A stretch of 64,000 bases of DNA from Enterococcus sp. HY326 (GTDB lineage: Bacteria; Bacillota; Bacilli; Lactobacillales; Enterococcaceae). The notes under the pieces are model-generated. The model was not told the DNA's origin. It saw nothing but the letters and a program-made list of their open reading frames with translations, and did no database searches. A program made the position numbers and the translations under genes. Location: contig NZ_JANLGQ010000002.1 in NCBI RefSeq assembly GCF_026157065.1, positions 558,001-622,000 of the forward strand, in the 5' to 3' direction. Below are positions 28,227 to 36,477 of this stretch, one piece after another (position 1 is the stretch's first letter; each line of letters opens with the position of its first letter).

Positions 28227-28652
28227 TTAAAATAAGCGGGTCTTATCCAACTCAGAACTATTGTCTGCATTGGAATAATTTTCAGCATTGACAGAACTTC
28301 TTGAAGGACTGCTGTAGCCGCCGCTAAAATTTTCTTCTTGATTAATTTTGCTGCCAAAGACTTCTTTTTCCAAGTTTGACAGACGTTTTAAAATATCAAA
28401 GTTAGTTACAGTCGTGCTCTTATTGTCTGATGAGACTCTTGAAGCGACTTCGTTTGATTTAGCTAATTGGCCAACACGGGCGTTTAAACGCTCGTTTTCT
28501 TCTCTTAAGCCAATTAATTGTTTATTGAAGTATTCATAGTCTTTAATAATATTATCTAAAAACTCATCTACCTCTGCAGGATCGTAGCCCCGCATTTTTG
28601 TTTTGAATTCCTGTTGTAAAATATCTTTGGGGTTATAATTGGGGTTTGCCAT
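28227..28652 (-). CDS. gpsB: Cell-division regulator GpsB (DivIVA-like)
   Basis: Cytosolic coiled-coil protein that couples septal and peripheral wall synthesis by binding class A PBPs. The 141-residue protein starts with the membrane-binding DivIVA-like domain, including F-K-T-K-M-R-G-Y-D-P-A-E-V-D-E-F-L-D. A coiled coil follows (about 35-70), then a Ser/Asn-rich linker and a C-terminal trimerisation helix (about 85-105). It is longer at the C-terminus than Bacillus GpsB, ending in a Ser/Asn tail. The gene for a likely partner, a class A PBP, lies 1.3 kb away (29964). Confidence 0.95.
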   Translation of the reverse strand: MANPNYNPKDILQQEFKTKMRGYDPAEVDEFLDNIIKDYEYFNKQLIGLREENERLNARVGQLAKSNEVASRVSSDNKSTTVTNFDILKRLSNLEKEVFGSKINQEENFSGGYSSPSRSSVNAENYSNADNSSELDKTRLF

Positions 28653-28698
28653 CTTCTATTTACACCTCGTTATTGTCTTCTTAATGTTTTCCTGTATC

Positions 28699-28727
28699 AT
28701 TGTATTAAAAAAAAACTATAAAATCAA
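28699..28727 (-). promoter_or_regulatory. Promoter of gpsB
   Basis: The minus strand has TTGATT (28722-28727), a 17-bp spacer and TACAAT (28699-28704), about 45 bp before the gpsB start. Confidence 0.72.
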
Positions 28728-28737
28728 ATAGATTCTG

Positions 28738-29289
28738 TCATTCATAAGGGTTTTCTAAAGAATTCTGTAAATCTTCAAAGGTAATTTGAATAATTTCATA
28801 GGGAAATCTTTCTTGAAATTGCTTGGCATCTCGATAAAAAAATTCCGGCTTTCCAGGGGCTTCCTCGTCAAATAAAATGACACAGCCCCCGGAATGCTCT
28901 AGTAAAAATTTGGTGTGATTTCGCAGCTGTTGTGGATTTTGATAGGGTTTATGGCTAGTGCTGTCAACAAAATCAGCAAGACTTTTAACGAGGGCTAATT
29001 TTTGCTGATTGTTCTCATTCCATTGTTGACCAAAATCAGCAAAAGGAAAAATTAAGCCTAAACGCAGCTCTGGATAGTCCTCTTTTAATTCTGAAACCAC
29101 CTCAGCTCCCCAAATTTCTGTTCCTAATTGTCCACTGGTTAAGACCCATTCTAAGCCGTTTTCAACGTAGGGCAGCAGTGTCATTTTTAAACTTTTCTTA
29201 ATGACCGCAACTTTCGGGTCTTTATCTTGAAAAACACCTAGCTCAAAGGTGCGATAGCCAGTTAAGACCAAGGTTTTAATCGCATCCAT
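28738..29289 (-). CDS. ypsA: DUF1273/YpsA-family SLOG-like protein
   Basis: A 183-residue soluble protein of the YpsA family, which has a Rossmann-like SLOG fold and is linked to cell-division control in Bacillus. Hallmarks are L-V-L-T-G-Y-R-T-F-E-L-G-V-F near the N-terminus and L-T-S-G-Q-L-G-T-E-I-W-G-A-E in the middle. The ATG at 29289 follows GGAGG by 12 nt, somewhat far. Longer in-frame starts would overlap the divergent recU promoter and gene, so they are unlikely. Neighbouring gpsB and recU preserve the Bacillus gene order. Confidence 0.9.
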   Translation of the reverse strand: MDAIKTLVLTGYRTFELGVFQDKDPKVAVIKKSLKMTLLPYVENGLEWVLTSGQLGTEIWGAEVVSELKEDYPELRLGLIFPFADFGQQWNENNQQKLALVKSLADFVDSTSHKPYQNPQQLRNHTKFLLEHSGGCVILFDEEAPGKPEFFYRDAKQFQERFPYEIIQITFEDLQNSLENPYE

Positions 29290-29322
29290 CGCTGATTCTT
29301 TCCTCCCTAACTTTTTTTCTGG

Positions 29323-29328
29323 TATAAT
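29323..29328 (+). promoter_or_regulatory. Extended -10 promoter of recU-pbp1a
   Basis: TGGTATAAT, an extended -10 with a poor -35, lies 23 bp before the recU ATG. Confidence 0.6.
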
Positions 29329-29351
29329 GACCCATAGGAGTGTGATCATCC

Positions 29352-29960
29352 ATGACAATTCGCTATCCCAATGGCCAGACTCCTCTTCATAGTGGCGCAA
29401 ATCAGCGAAAAGTGCAAGAAAAAAAAGTCGATTTCGCCAATCGGGGGATGAGCTTTGAAGAGGCCATTAACATTAGCAATGACTATTACTTAAATCATCA
29501 AATCGCAGTCATTCATAAAAAACCCACCCCTGTTCAAATCGTCAAGGTAGATTATCCAAGACGAAGTGCTGCCGTTATTCGTGAAGCCTATTTTCGTCAG
29601 CCGTCAACTACGGATTATAATGGTGTCTATCGCGGACGTTATCTCGATTTCGAAGCTAAGGAAACTAAAAATAAAACCTCCTTTCCCTTCAAAAACTTTC
29701 ATCCTCATCAAATTAAACACATGGAGGATTGTTTGGCCCAAGAGGGAATCTGTTTTATTCTCATGTGGTTTTCTGCTTTAAATCGTTGTTTTTTTTTACC
29801 AAGCGAAATTTTTGTTTCCAAATGGCATCAACAGTCAACTGAGCGGAAATCATTAACCCTTAGTTTTCTTGAAAAAAATGGGATTGAAATTCACCTAGGT
29901 GTGGCACCCCGCGTACCTTTTTTAGCGGCTGTCGACCAATACTTGCAACAAAGGAGTTAA
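29352..29960 (+). CDS. recU: Holliday junction resolvase RecU
   Basis: Metal-dependent endonuclease that cuts four-way junctions in recombination and repair. The 202-residue length is usual. Active-site elements of its PD-(D/E)XK fold are seen in T-D-Y-N-G-V-Y-R-G-R-Y-L-D-F-E-A-K-E-T. The stalk-type region F-P-F-K-N-F-H-P-H-Q follows. It ends 3 bp before pbp1a, and the recU-ponA pairing is standard in Firmicutes. The ribosome site is GGAG, 11 nt ahead. Confidence 0.96.
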   Translation: MTIRYPNGQTPLHSGANQRKVQEKKVDFANRGMSFEEAINISNDYYLNHQIAVIHKKPTPVQIVKVDYPRRSAAVIREAYFRQPSTTDYNGVYRGRYLDFEAKETKNKTSFPFKNFHPHQIKHMEDCLAQEGICFILMWFSALNRCFFLPSEIFVSKWHQQSTERKSLTLSFLEKNGIEIHLGVAPRVPFLAAVDQYLQQRS

Positions 29961-29963
29961 ATT

Positions 29964-32207
29964 ATGTCAGATCAACCAATGTCTCGAGCTGAGTTTCAAA
30001 AGCAACAGCAGCCGGACAAGAAACCAAAGAAAAAATTGACCTTTGGAAAAGTGCTATTGCGGATTTTCCTTGTCTTATTTGCCCTGCTGATTGTCGGAGG
30101 ACTTACAGGAGCGGGTGTTTTTTGGTATTACGCCAAGGATGCTCCTGAATTAGATTTAAGTAAAATCGATTCTATCCAGTCAACACAAATTTTTGATGGC
30201 AGTGGCAATTTAGTTTTAGATTTAGGTAGCGAACATAGGGAAAAAGTTACGGCAACCGATGTGCCTCAGCAGTTAACAGATGCCATCGTATCCGTCGAAG
30301 ATCGCCGTTTTTACGATCATATCGGGGTTGACCCAATTCGGATTGCCGGGGCCGCTGTTAGCAACTTAACTAGCGACTCAGGACTGCAAGGTGGTTCCAC
30401 CTTAACCCAGCAGCTAATTAAACTTTCCTTTTTCTCAACAGATGCCTCAGACCAGACTCTAGAAAGAAAAATCCAAGAAGCTTGGATGTCAATTGAATTA
30501 GAACGGGAAGTTTCTAAACAAGAAATTTTAACCTATTACATCAATAAAGTTTACATGGGCAATGGTGTTTATGGCATGGCGACTGCGGCTCAATCTTATT
30601 ATAATAAGACTTTAGCTGATTTGACTTTGGCTCAAACAGCCTTACTCGCAGGCTTACCTAATGCCCCGAGTGCTTATGACCCCTATACAAATCCAGAAGC
30701 CGCTAAAGAACGCAGAGATATTGTATTAAGCGCCATGCTAAACAATGACACCATCAGTCAGTCTGATTACGATGCAGCAGTGGCGACAGATATTAATGAC
30801 GGAATTGTAGCTCAAACGAATGATAATACTGAGGCCCGCTTAATCGATCCGTATTTGGTTGAAGTCTTAAACCAAGCCGAAGAAGCTGGATTGGATGTTT
30901 ACAATGACGGTTTGGAAATCTATACAAATATTAATATGGATGCACAACAACGACTCTATGATATCGTCAATTCAGAAGATTATGTTTCTTATCCCGATGC
31001 CGACATGCAAGTCGCTGCAACTTTGGTTGATGTCAATACCGGCAATGTGGTCGCTCAAATTGGCGGACGCAACATTTCTGCTGATGTTTCTCTTGGTCAG
31101 AATTTAGCAGTCAACGTCACCCGTGATGTCGGCTCAACAGTAAAACCAATTACCGATTATGCGCCAGCAATTGAAAATTTGCATTATTCAACCGCTAAAA
31201 CTTATCAAGATAAGGCTTATGATTGGCCGGGTACAGATGATGCTGTCAACAATGCCGACAGAACCTATTTAGGCACAATGAGTATTCGCCGGGCACTTTA
31301 TCTCTCCCGTAACACAGTGGCCGCTCAAGTCTTTGAAGATGTTGGCCAGGAAGATGCCGCCGCCTTTTTAAGCGGCTTGGGAATTCAATATAATCCAATC
31401 TATGATTCAAATGCTATTTCCAGCAGCACAAATACTGATGGCACGACCACTTATGGTATTTCTTCGGAAAAATTAGCAGCAGCCTATGCAGCTTTTGCTA
31501 ATGGTGGAACCTATTACCAGCCAAGTTATATCAATCGAGTTGTCTTTTCCGATGGAACAGAACAAAGCTTTGCCTCAACAGGCAGCCAAGCAATGTCTGA
31601 AACAACCGCTTATATGATTACTGATATGTTAAAAGATGTCATCAGTATGGGAACTGGTACCAACGCAGCTATCAGTGGCTTGTATCAGGCAGGAAAAACG
31701 GGAACCTCAAATTATGAGGATAGTGATTATGCCAACTTGAACAGCACAACGACTTATGGCGCTGTACCAGATAGTAATTTTGTCGGTTATACGAGAAGCT
31801 ATTCATTAGCCGTCTGGACTGGATACAACGACCGCTTAACACCAATTCTTTCAAATGGAACTTCTGTTGCCAGTTCTGTTTATCGAGAATTAATGTCTTA
31901 TCTAGCTGGCAGCGTAGAAAATCAAGACTGGGTAATGCCTGATGGTGTCAGTCGAATTAATGGTGAACTTTATTTAGATGGCTACACAACCGACGCCTCT
32001 TCTTCAAGTTCCTCGAGTAGTTCTTCCTCCAGTAGCTCGTCTAGCTCATCGAGTTCTTCTAGCTCGTCTAGCAGCGTTGAAGAAACGCCGCCGAGTAGCT
32101 CAGAAGAAACATCACCGAGCTCTAGTGAAGAAACGCCAACTAGTAGTTCTAGTCAAACCCAGGATAGCCAACCGACAACTAACAATTCTGAACAACCAGC
32201 AGCTTAA
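29964..32207 (+). CDS. Class A penicillin-binding protein 1A
   Basis: Bifunctional peptidoglycan synthase. A basic cytoplasmic tail and one membrane segment (about 29-52) are followed by the GT51 glycosyltransferase domain with S-V-E-D-R-R-F-Y-D-H and G-G-S-T-L-T-Q-Q. The transpeptidase domain follows: G-S-T-V-K-P (active Ser), S-R-N and K-T-G-T-S. The 747 residues end in an extracellular low-complexity tail: 26 consecutive serines (31998-32075) and then Ser/Glu/Pro/Thr blocks. The serines use all six codons. Co-transcribed with recU; a likely GpsB client. Usually called ponA or pbp1a. Confidence 0.96.
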   Translation: MSDQPMSRAEFQKQQQPDKKPKKKLTFGKVLLRIFLVLFALLIVGGLTGAGVFWYYAKDAPELDLSKIDSIQSTQIFDGSGNLVLDLGSEHREKVTATDVPQQLTDAIVSVEDRRFYDHIGVDPIRIAGAAVSNLTSDSGLQGGSTLTQQLIKLSFFSTDASDQTLERKIQEAWMSIELEREVSKQEILTYYINKVYMGNGVYGMATAAQSYYNKTLADLTLAQTALLAGLPNAPSAYDPYTNPEAAKERRDIVLSAMLNNDTISQSDYDAAVATDINDGIVAQTNDNTEARLIDPYLVEVLNQAEEAGLDVYNDGLEIYTNINMDAQQRLYDIVNSEDYVSYPDADMQVAATLVDVNTGNVVAQIGGRNISADVSLGQNLAVNVTRDVGSTVKPITDYAPAIENLHYSTAKTYQDKAYDWPGTDDAVNNADRTYLGTMSIRRALYLSRNTVAAQVFEDVGQEDAAAFLSGLGIQYNPIYDSNAISSSTNTDGTTTYGISSEKLAAAYAAFANGGTYYQPSYINRVVFSDGTEQSFASTGSQAMSETTAYMITDMLKDVISMGTGTNAAISGLYQAGKTGTSNYEDSDYANLNSTTTYGAVPDSNFVGYTRSYSLAVWTGYNDRLTPILSNGTSVASSVYRELMSYLAGSVENQDWVMPDGVSRINGELYLDGYTTDASSSSSSSSSSSSSSSSSSSSSSSSSSVEETPPSSSEETSPSSSEETPTSSSSQTQDSQPTTNNSEQPAA

Positions 32208-32215
32208 TTGAATTT

Positions 32216-32264
32216 AAAAGGAGCTACAGTCATGAGTTAAAAACTCATGACTGTAGCTCCTTTT
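32216..32264. terminator. Bidirectional terminator, 23-bp perfect stem
   Basis: Arms 32216-32238 and 32242-32264 are perfectly complementary, with T-rich flanks. The right arm overlaps the nth stop codon, so it terminates both the pbp1a and nth transcripts. Confidence 0.93.
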
Positions 32265-32907
32265 ATTTTTTCATGCGCTCTTTTCCCTCTTGACAAATAC
32301 TCAACAAAGGACAGTGATCACATTTGGGACTACGGGCTAAGCAGTGATACCGACCAAAGAAAATCATCGTGTGATGAGCTTTAACCCAATCTGTTTTGGG
32401 AATTTTTTTCATCAAAGTTTCTTCTACTTGTAAAACATTGGCATCTAGTTTGCAGATTCTCAAGCGCTTTGACACTCGTTCAACGTGTGTATCCACGGCA
32501 ATCGCCGGAATTCCAAAGGCATCCCCCATCACAACATTAGCCGTCTTACGGCCTACACCTGCTAAAGAAGTCAATTCCTCTCTAGTTTGCGGCACTTGCC
32601 CATTAAAATTATCCAACAATTGTTGGGCGCAAGCTTTGATATTTTTGGCCTTATTACGATACAAGCCAATCGATTTTATTTTTTCAATAATACCTTCTAA
32701 AGGAGCTACCGCCAAAGCCTCAGGTGTCGGATAGGCTGCAAAAAGCTGTGGAGTGACTTTATTGACCGAAACGTCGGTCGCCTGAGCACTTAAAATGACT
32801 GCAATCAATAATTCAAAGGGATTGCGATGAACCAATTCTCCATACGCATCAGGAAACATTTGATACATTTGCGCTAAGGCCCACTGAGTTTTTTCTTTAC
32901 TAATCAC
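32263..32907 (-). CDS. nth: Endonuclease III
   Basis: DNA glycosylase and AP lyase for oxidised pyrimidines. The 214-residue protein has the helix-hairpin-helix L-A-G-V-G-R-K-T-A-N with the catalytic Lys, then A-V-D-T-H-V with the catalytic Asp. At the C-terminus a 4Fe-4S cluster site is spaced C-x6-C-x2-C-x5-C. It starts inside the end of dnaD (8-bp overlap), so the two are translationally coupled, as in Bacillus and other Firmicutes. Confidence 0.96.
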   Translation of the reverse strand: MISKEKTQWALAQMYQMFPDAYGELVHRNPFELLIAVILSAQATDVSVNKVTPQLFAAYPTPEALAVAPLEGIIEKIKSIGLYRNKAKNIKACAQQLLDNFNGQVPQTREELTSLAGVGRKTANVVMGDAFGIPAIAVDTHVERVSKRLRICKLDANVLQVEETLMKKIPKTDWVKAHHTMIFFGRYHCLARSPKCDHCPLLSICQEGKERMKK

Positions 32908-33610
32908 GAGGCTCCTCCTTTAACCAATTGTGAAGACTGACTTTAGGTAATGGTTCTCTACTTAATTCTGGTGCTTCTTTTTTTAACAAAGCATCTTTAC
33001 GCTTTTGTTGCTCCTGTTGGACTTGCGCTTTGGTGGTAATATTTTTTTTCTGCCATGCCAATAGAATCCGATCAACATAATTTAAATTATACGCCTGATT
33101 CAAAACAGCTTCCCTTAAAGCCAGCTGAATCAATTCAGGCTGATAGGAATCTTCTTCTAACCACTGGCCAATTCTTTGATACTCAATTGGCGATAAGGGC
33201 CGTCCAAACTCCTCTTCAAAGCTTTGATAAATTCCAGCAACCTTTGATTCTTCGGCCTGTTCTTTAATGGCGTCCGCCTGCTGTGCAAGATTTTCTTCCA
33301 ATCGGTCAAAAATTAAGCTTAAATCATATTGATCGCTGCTGCGGCCATTGGCATCATCGGTGGTAATGATTTCAATCATTTTTTTTCCCACCAGCTGATT
33401 TAATAATAAAAAGACCCGCTCTTGAGGAATGCCCATCGTCTCAGCAATCTGGCTTAAATCCGGAAAAAAATCACCCGTCCGCTGTTTTCCGGCTAAATGA
33501 ATCCACAGCATCATTTCCTCTGGAGAAATTAACAGCTTCTGGTAATTATTTAATAATAAATTCGGAATGTATACCCCGTCATCCCGATAATAATCTTTTA
33601 AATTGCTCAT
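32900..33610 (-). CDS. dnaD: DNA replication initiation/remodelling protein DnaD
   Basis: Primosomal protein used in replication initiation and restart, loading helicase with DnaB/DnaI. The 236-residue protein has an N-terminal winged helix (about 1-100) with L-S-Q-I-A-E-T-M-G-I-P, and the DnaD/DnaB-like C-terminal domain (about 125-195), including Y-N-L-N-Y-V-D-R-I-L. It is the first gene of the dnaD-nth unit; a TATACT -10 lies near 33640 on the minus strand. Confidence 0.94.
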   Translation of the reverse strand: MSNLKDYYRDDGVYIPNLLLNNYQKLLISPEEMMLWIHLAGKQRTGDFFPDLSQIAETMGIPQERVFLLLNQLVGKKMIEIITTDDANGRSSDQYDLSLIFDRLEENLAQQADAIKEQAEESKVAGIYQSFEEEFGRPLSPIEYQRIGQWLEEDSYQPELIQLALREAVLNQAYNLNYVDRILLAWQKKNITTKAQVQQEQQKRKDALLKKEAPELSREPLPKVSLHNWLKEEPRD

Positions 33611-33663
33611 CTTGTTCCCCCGCTTCTTTTACAAGTATACTAAAATCACCGGTTTTTTCCAGC

Positions 33664-33800
33664 AAAAAAAGCTGTGGCCTCAGCTTTTAACAAAAATCCA
33701 TTTTTTTCCTTTTAAAGATTTTTAAATTCAAAAGGAAATTCAGAAAATCTGCTATCTTCAGCAGGCCTTCTAAGAATTTTTGTAAACTGATACCACAGCT
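33664..33800 (-). ncRNA. Structured 137-nt element with terminal inverted repeats, 3' of nox
   Basis: On the minus strand the outer arms AGCTGTGG (33793-33800) and CCACAGCT (33670-33677) pair. Inside them TATCAG with CTGAGG and ACAAAAAT with ATTTTTGT extend the stem with bulges. Two inner hairpins follow (CTGCT/AGCAG and TTTCCTTTT/AAAAGGAAA), and seven U close the element. It acts at least as the nox terminator; its size and branching suggest a small RNA or a repeat element. It shares a core with the element at 52732-52871. Confidence 0.55.
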
Positions 33801-33815
33801 ATTCATTTAACTAAA

Positions 33816-35186
33816 TTAAATTGAGGAGTCGTTCCGCAGATTGCCGTTGGCTTGTTCTAAAGCCGCTTGAGCTAAAATGTTCAAATAGTTCCAAGGGCGA
33901 TCGAAATGCGGTTGGAAGAAGAAGTCCTGTAAAGCCAAGTCCTCTAAGGTCATCTTATTTTGCACAACTACTGATAAGGTATTAGCAGATTGTGTAATAT
34001 CATACTTAGACAATAATTGCCCCCCAACAATCCGGTTGGTACCTTTTTCCCAAACCAGCTCCATGAAAACTTTTTCAGTTGTTGGCATAAATTCTGGACG
34101 ATAATTATCATCGATAATGATTGAATCGACTTCAACTCCTTGCAGGCGGGCACTTTCTTTAGTTAAGCCAGTCGAGCCGATGTTCCAGCCAAACAAGTAC
34201 AACCCAGAAGTTCCTTGCGTTCCCCGGTAGCGAAGTTGATTTTGTTTAATATTTTTACCGACAATCATTCCTTGACGCACGGCATTGGTTGCCAATGGAA
34301 TGTAAGCCAATTCGCCAGTTGGATTATAATGAACAACTGCAGAGTCACCAGCTGCAAAAACATCTGGATGGCTAGTTTGCATGTAGTCATTTACCTTTAA
34401 GGCACCATTTGGCATAGTTTCCAATTGACCTTTGACTAATTCATTGTTTGGCATAAAGCCAACACATAAAATCACCATGTCAGCGTCAAAACTTTGACTG
34501 GCAGTTTTCACCATCTTGACTTTACCAGCTTCATCCGCCTCGAAGGAAGCAACATTTTCGCCTAAAGCAAGGGTAACACCCCGCTCTTTTAAATCTTCCT
34601 CTAAGATATCAGTAAAGGGCTGATCAAGATATTTATTTAAAATGCGGCTTAAGCCATCAATTAAGGTCACTTCTTTGCCTGATTCAGCAAAAGCTTCAAC
34701 CAATTCAATCCCAATATAACCGCCACCTACGATAACTACTTTTTGAGCATCATGGGATTTTGCGATGATTTCGTTGGCTTGGTTGTAATTTTTACATAAC
34801 AAGATATTTTCTGAATCAATGCCAGGAATTGGCGGAATAATCGGCCAAGAACCGGTTGTTAATACTAATTTATCGTAAGCAACGGTTTCACTCGTGCCAG
34901 TTTTCAAATCTTCAGCGACAATTTTTTTCTCAGTAACATCAACACTTGTTACATTGTGTTCCATATTTACAGTGGCGCCAAGGCCCGCTAGTTCTTCAGG
35001 GTTAGAATAAAACAACCCCGCTGGATCTTTGACAACACCGCCGACATAAAGGGCGATTCCACAAGATAAGAAAGAAATATTATCGTTTCTTTCGTAAACA
35101 ATCACTTCTGCGTTTGGCTCTGTTGCTAAAATATTTTTTACTGCTGCTGTGCCGGCATGGGTACAGCCAATTACAACTACTTTCAT
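33816..35186 (-). CDS. nox: NADH oxidase (water-forming), CoA-disulfide reductase family
   Basis: Flavoprotein that reduces O2 to water with NADH, regenerating NAD+ in aerobic fermentation. The 456-residue protein has an FAD fold (V-V-V-I-G-C-T-H-A-G-T), the redox-active Cys in I-S-F-L-S-C-G-I-A-L (near residue 42), an NAD fold (V-I-V-G-G-G-Y-I-G-I-E) and A-A-G-D-S-A-V for FAD. A single catalytic Cys is the hallmark of Nox and related CoA-disulfide reductases; Nox is the usual case in enterococci. The ATG at 35186 follows GAAGGAAGG. A TTGTGA palindrome lies about 80 bp upstream. Confidence 0.9.
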   Translation of the reverse strand: MKVVVIGCTHAGTAAVKNILATEPNAEVIVYERNDNISFLSCGIALYVGGVVKDPAGLFYSNPEELAGLGATVNMEHNVTSVDVTEKKIVAEDLKTGTSETVAYDKLVLTTGSWPIIPPIPGIDSENILLCKNYNQANEIIAKSHDAQKVVIVGGGYIGIELVEAFAESGKEVTLIDGLSRILNKYLDQPFTDILEEDLKERGVTLALGENVASFEADEAGKVKMVKTASQSFDADMVILCVGFMPNNELVKGQLETMPNGALKVNDYMQTSHPDVFAAGDSAVVHYNPTGELAYIPLATNAVRQGMIVGKNIKQNQLRYRGTQGTSGLYLFGWNIGSTGLTKESARLQGVEVDSIIIDDNYRPEFMPTTEKVFMELVWEKGTNRIVGGQLLSKYDITQSANTLSVVVQNKMTLEDLALQDFFFQPHFDRPWNYLNILAQAALEQANGNLRNDSSI

Positions 35187-35262
35187 TTGAGACCTTCCTT
35201 CGGATAAATTTTTGGTACATTTTGAATATATCAAAGGTCTGTCATAAGAAACAGTTTTTTGC

Positions 35263-35276
35263 TTGTGATTTCACAA
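35263..35276. promoter_or_regulatory. TTGTGA-TT-TCACAA palindrome upstream of nox
   Basis: A perfect 6-bp inverted repeat with a 2-bp centre, about 80-90 bp before the nox start. It resembles Rex or CRP/FNR half-sites, but the spacing is shorter than the Rex consensus. The rest of the 255-bp nox upstream region holds two small inverted repeats (35282-35301, 35313-35338) and no gene. Confidence 0.5.
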
Positions 35277-35441
35277 TACTTATTCTAATTGGTAATAGAA
35301 TGAATTTTCAAAAGAAAGCTTTTTTCAAAAGGCTTTCTGACAGTGAAGATAAGTTTTTAATTGAAAATCATTCTTGTTCAATAAATTTTCGGAAAATAAA
35401 AGTGAAAATATATTTAAAGTTTCTTTACTTGCCAATTCAAA

Positions 35442-35485
35442 AAAGTTCAAAGTTCCAATCAAAGGTGACTGAAACTTTGAACTTT
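35442..35485 (-). terminator. Terminator of ridA
   Basis: A perfect 13-bp stem (35442-35454 with 35473-35485), with a short U tract on the minus strand, just after the ridA stop. Confidence 0.8.
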
Positions 35486-35493
35486 CGTTAGAG

Positions 35494-35877
35494 TTATACT
35501 GATTTTACTGCTGCGATAATTTCGATTTCCACTAGGACATCCTTTGGCAGTCGAGCTACCTCAACAGCAGAACGTGCTGGTAAGTCGGCTTGAAAGGCAG
35601 TGGCGTAAACTTCGTTGAAGGCAGCAAAGTCTTCCATATTTTTCAAAAAGCAGGTAGTCTTCACAATATTATCAAAATCAGTGTCTGCCGCTTTTAAAAT
35701 CGCTGCAATATTTTTTAATACTTGTGTGGTCTGTTCGCTAATAGTTGTCCCAACTACTGCGCCGCTCTCGGGGTCCAAAGGTACTTGACCGGAAGCAAAA
35801 AGAAAACCATTCACCACTTTGCCTTGAACATATGGACCAATCGCTTTTGGCGCTTGATCAGTTTGAATAATTTTCAT
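35494..35877 (-). CDS. ridA: RidA enamine/imine deaminase
   Basis: Hydrolyses reactive 2-aminoacrylate and other enamines made by PLP enzymes. The 127-residue length is typical. The catalytic-site residues are visible: A-I-G-P-Y-V-Q-G, L-F-A-S-G-Q-V-P-L-D-P, the conserved Arg in P-A-R-S-A-V-E-V and Glu in V-E-I-E-I-I-A. It is 18 bp downstream of perR in the same direction, so it may be in the perR transcript. Confidence 0.94.
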   Translation of the reverse strand: MKIIQTDQAPKAIGPYVQGKVVNGFLFASGQVPLDPESGAVVGTTISEQTTQVLKNIAAILKAADTDFDNIVKTTCFLKNMEDFAAFNEVYATAFQADLPARSAVEVARLPKDVLVEIEIIAAVKSV

Positions 35878-35894
35878 CAGAGACCTCTATTCTT

Positions 35895-36326
35895 CTACAT
35901 TTTTTCTTGGCATTCAGGACAAATGCCATAGACTTCTAAACGGTGATCTTGAATATCAAAGCCTGTCAAACGGCCCGCTGCAATCTCCACATCATCCAGA
36001 CTTGGATAATGGAAATCCGCAATCTTACCACAGTTTTGACAGATAGCGTGATAATGTCGATGGGTACTAAAATCAAAACGACTAGAGGCATCTCCGTATT
36101 TCATTTCCTGTACGAGTCCTAATTCTGTTAACATTCTTAAGTTATTGTAAACAGTTGCCACACTCATGTTAGGAAAACGGCTTTCTAATGCACGATAAAT
36201 TTCGTCAGCAGTCGGATGAGTATGATATTCGACTAGATACTCCAGTACGGCATACCGCTGAGGTGTAATACGAATGTTAGCTTCTTTTAACTTACTAATG
36301 GCATCTTTGACCATTTCATTTTCCAT
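35895..36326 (-). CDS. perR: Fur-family peroxide regulator PerR
   Basis: Metal-dependent repressor of oxidative-stress genes. The 143-residue protein has a winged helix (about 1-85) and then G-D-A-S-S-R-F-D-F-S-T-H-R-H-Y-H, whose Asp and His ligands are the PerR metal-sensing site. The Asp in R-F-D-F separates PerR from Fur and Zur. Two CxxC pairs (C-Q-N-C and C-P-E-C) hold structural zinc. The ATG follows GGAGGG. I saw no convincing PerR box in its upstream region, although that region is AT-rich. Confidence 0.93.
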   Translation of the reverse strand: MENEMVKDAISKLKEANIRITPQRYAVLEYLVEYHTHPTADEIYRALESRFPNMSVATVYNNLRMLTELGLVQEMKYGDASSRFDFSTHRHYHAICQNCGKIADFHYPSLDDVEIAAGRLTGFDIQDHRLEVYGICPECQEKM

Positions 36327-36423
36327 TCGTTACCCTCCTTTTCTATAGTTTTGTTTGTAACCCTTTTATTAGCTTTATTGTAAGGTTTTTTAGCATGTTT
36401 GTAAACTACTAATCAGTTTAATC

Positions 36424-36471
36424 ATAAAAAAACCAATAATCTTTAAGTTTTGACCACAAAAAGATTATTGG
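36424..36471 (-). terminator. Terminator of the ABC-PASTA operon
   Basis: A perfect 12-bp stem (36433-36444 with 36460-36471) is followed by TTTTTTTATG on the minus strand, just past the PASTA gene. Confidence 0.88.
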
Positions 36472-36477
36472 CTGAAA

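Noticed and set aside
33664-33800. Insertion sequence or active MITE at the nox element
   Set aside because: No target-site duplication could be recognised and no transposase is present; left as a structured element of unknown origin.
35263-35276. Canonical Rex operator
   Set aside because: The two half-sites are 2 bp apart, not 6, so I call it only a palindrome.
35114-35491. 125-codon plus-strand frame across the nox upstream region
   Set aside because: It runs over the nox start, its promoter region and the ridA terminator, with no ribosome site or protein-like composition.
36327-36420. PerR box upstream of perR
   Set aside because: The best candidate (TTACAATAAAGCTAA) breaks the ATT half of the TTATAATNATTATAA consensus.
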